NCBI GenBank assembly: GCA_025354565.1 | Contig: JANXMQ010000233.1 | Span: 22,722 to 86,721, forward strand | Length of the DNA stretch: 64,000 bases | Direction: 5' to 3' | DNA from: Akkermansiaceae bacterium | GTDB taxonomy: Bacteria > Verrucomicrobiota > Verrucomicrobiia > Verrucomicrobiales > Akkermansiaceae | In this document: positions 63,516 to 64,000 of the stretch, piece after piece | Numbering within the stretch: the stretch's first letter is position 1 | Layout of the letters: every line of letters begins with the position of its first letter | Notes under the pieces: model-generated | What the model was told of the DNA's origin: nothing | What the model saw: the letters and a program-made list of their open reading frames with translations, nothing else | Databases searched by the model: none | Translations under genes and position numbers: made by a program

Positions 63516-64000
63516 CTACTTGGCTGTGTCATATTCCATGTTCGGCTGCCGGGTATCTCTGAAGCCGAGGTCGGCGGCTTTCTTGAAGAGTTCGTTGGCC
63601 TTCGCCACATCCTTGGTCACGCCGATGCCATTCGCGTAGTTGTAGCCGAGCTTGTAGTAACCCATGCCCTTGCCGAGATTGCCTGCCTTGAGGAAGAGTT
63701 CGTTCGCCTTCACCAAATCCTTGGTCACGCCCTCGCCGCTCGCGTAGTTGAGGCCGAGAAAGAAGTAGCCAAAGCCATCGCCGAGATCACCTGCCTTCAG
63801 GAAAAGTTCGTCGGCCTTAGTCACATCCTGGGTGATGCCTTCGCCGGTCTGGTAGTTGAAGGCGAGATTGCAGTAGCCAGCGCCCTCGCCGTGACCGCCC
63901 GCCTTGAGGAAAAGTTCGTTGGCCTTCGCTATATCACGGGTCACGCCGACGCCATCCCTGTAGTTGAGGGCGAGATTGAAGTAGCCACGGCCATCGCCGA
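63516..64000 (-). CDS. Sel1-repeat protein (5' end outside window)
   Basis: The frame stays open to the right edge, so only the C-terminal 160 residues are seen. They form at least four 36-residue Sel1-like TPR repeats with the pattern KANELFLKAGxxGxGxGYxxLGxNYxxGxGVTKD. The repeats are near-identical at DNA level (108-bp period), which suggests recent duplication. Sel1 proteins mediate protein-protein contacts. It is convergent with mfd. Confidence 0.88.
   Translation of the reverse strand, partial: GDGRGYFNLALNYRDGVGVTRDIAKANELFLKAGGHGEGAGYCNLAFNYQTGEGITQDVTKADELFLKAGDLGDGFGYFFLGLNYASGEGVTKDLVKANELFLKAGNLGKGMGYYKLGYNYANGIGVTKDVAKANELFKKAADLGFRDTRQPNMEYDTAK

Overview
The window looks like chromosomal DNA of a high-GC member of the Verrucomicrobiota, most likely order Verrucomicrobiales. 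That is an inference from gene families, not from a marker gene. The evidence is a DUF1800/DUF1501 pair, a 1,440-residue PVC-type protein with CxxCH haem sites, a PEP-CTERM protein, and DXP-pathway, cdsA and lipoprotein genes typical of diderms. No plasmid, phage or transposase gene was seen. Most of the window is ordinary housekeeping sequence with accessory genes between.

Layout. 1-1,154: a tandem repeat array followed by an orphan helical-protein gene. 1,200-9,786: an MMPL transporter, a UvrD/PcrA helicase, a cdsA-dxr-thioredoxin-fold operon and an EF-hand protein. 9,853-20,486 (all minus strand): a nitrogen-scavenging cluster with an ABC transporter (binding protein, permease, ATPase), a NikR-like regulator, two DUF1989 proteins (carboxyguanidine deiminase type), a urea/guanidine carboxylase and allophanate hydrolase. 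20,670-25,683: aroK, queG, an MFS permease, ruvA, an unlisted 54-residue ORF, a REP-like hairpin doublet and a spermidine-synthase-like protein. 25,686-38,772: TerC, SufE, UbiA, an esterase, a five-gene envelope operon (FKBP, rhodanese, PpnP, DUF2459), the PVC haem protein and metallopeptidases. 38,817-40,329: a secreted protein, a second repeat array and a second orphan gene. 40,180-45,242: a zinc aminopeptidase, fabD, tRNA-Asp, a PilC-like protein and a glycine-rich RRM protein with a leader hairpin. 45,580-53,841: a giant DUF1800 surface protein, DUF1501 and a pseudopilin-tail-like protein. 53,807-64,000: a PEP-CTERM protein, an orphan oppC, proB, a lipoprotein-dacA-bioF-ppk2 operon, mfd and a truncated Sel1-repeat gene.

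The most interesting system is the nitrogen cluster. The NikR-like gene is preceded by an exact GTATGA-N16-TCATAC palindrome, the operator known for E. coli NikR. The transporter unit is preceded by a near-perfect sigma-54 promoter. Together they suggest a nickel-free route for urea or guanidine nitrogen, gated by both a nickel-type regulator and nitrogen status. The regulator lacks one of the four canonical nickel ligands, so its true signal is open. The second notable pattern is two arrays of 21-bp units with a 42-43-bp higher-order period, each just upstream of an unrelated-looking orphan gene.

Starts were moved downstream of the ORF-track start where a signal peptide, family N-terminus or ribosome site supported it. 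All counts and alignments were made by eye.
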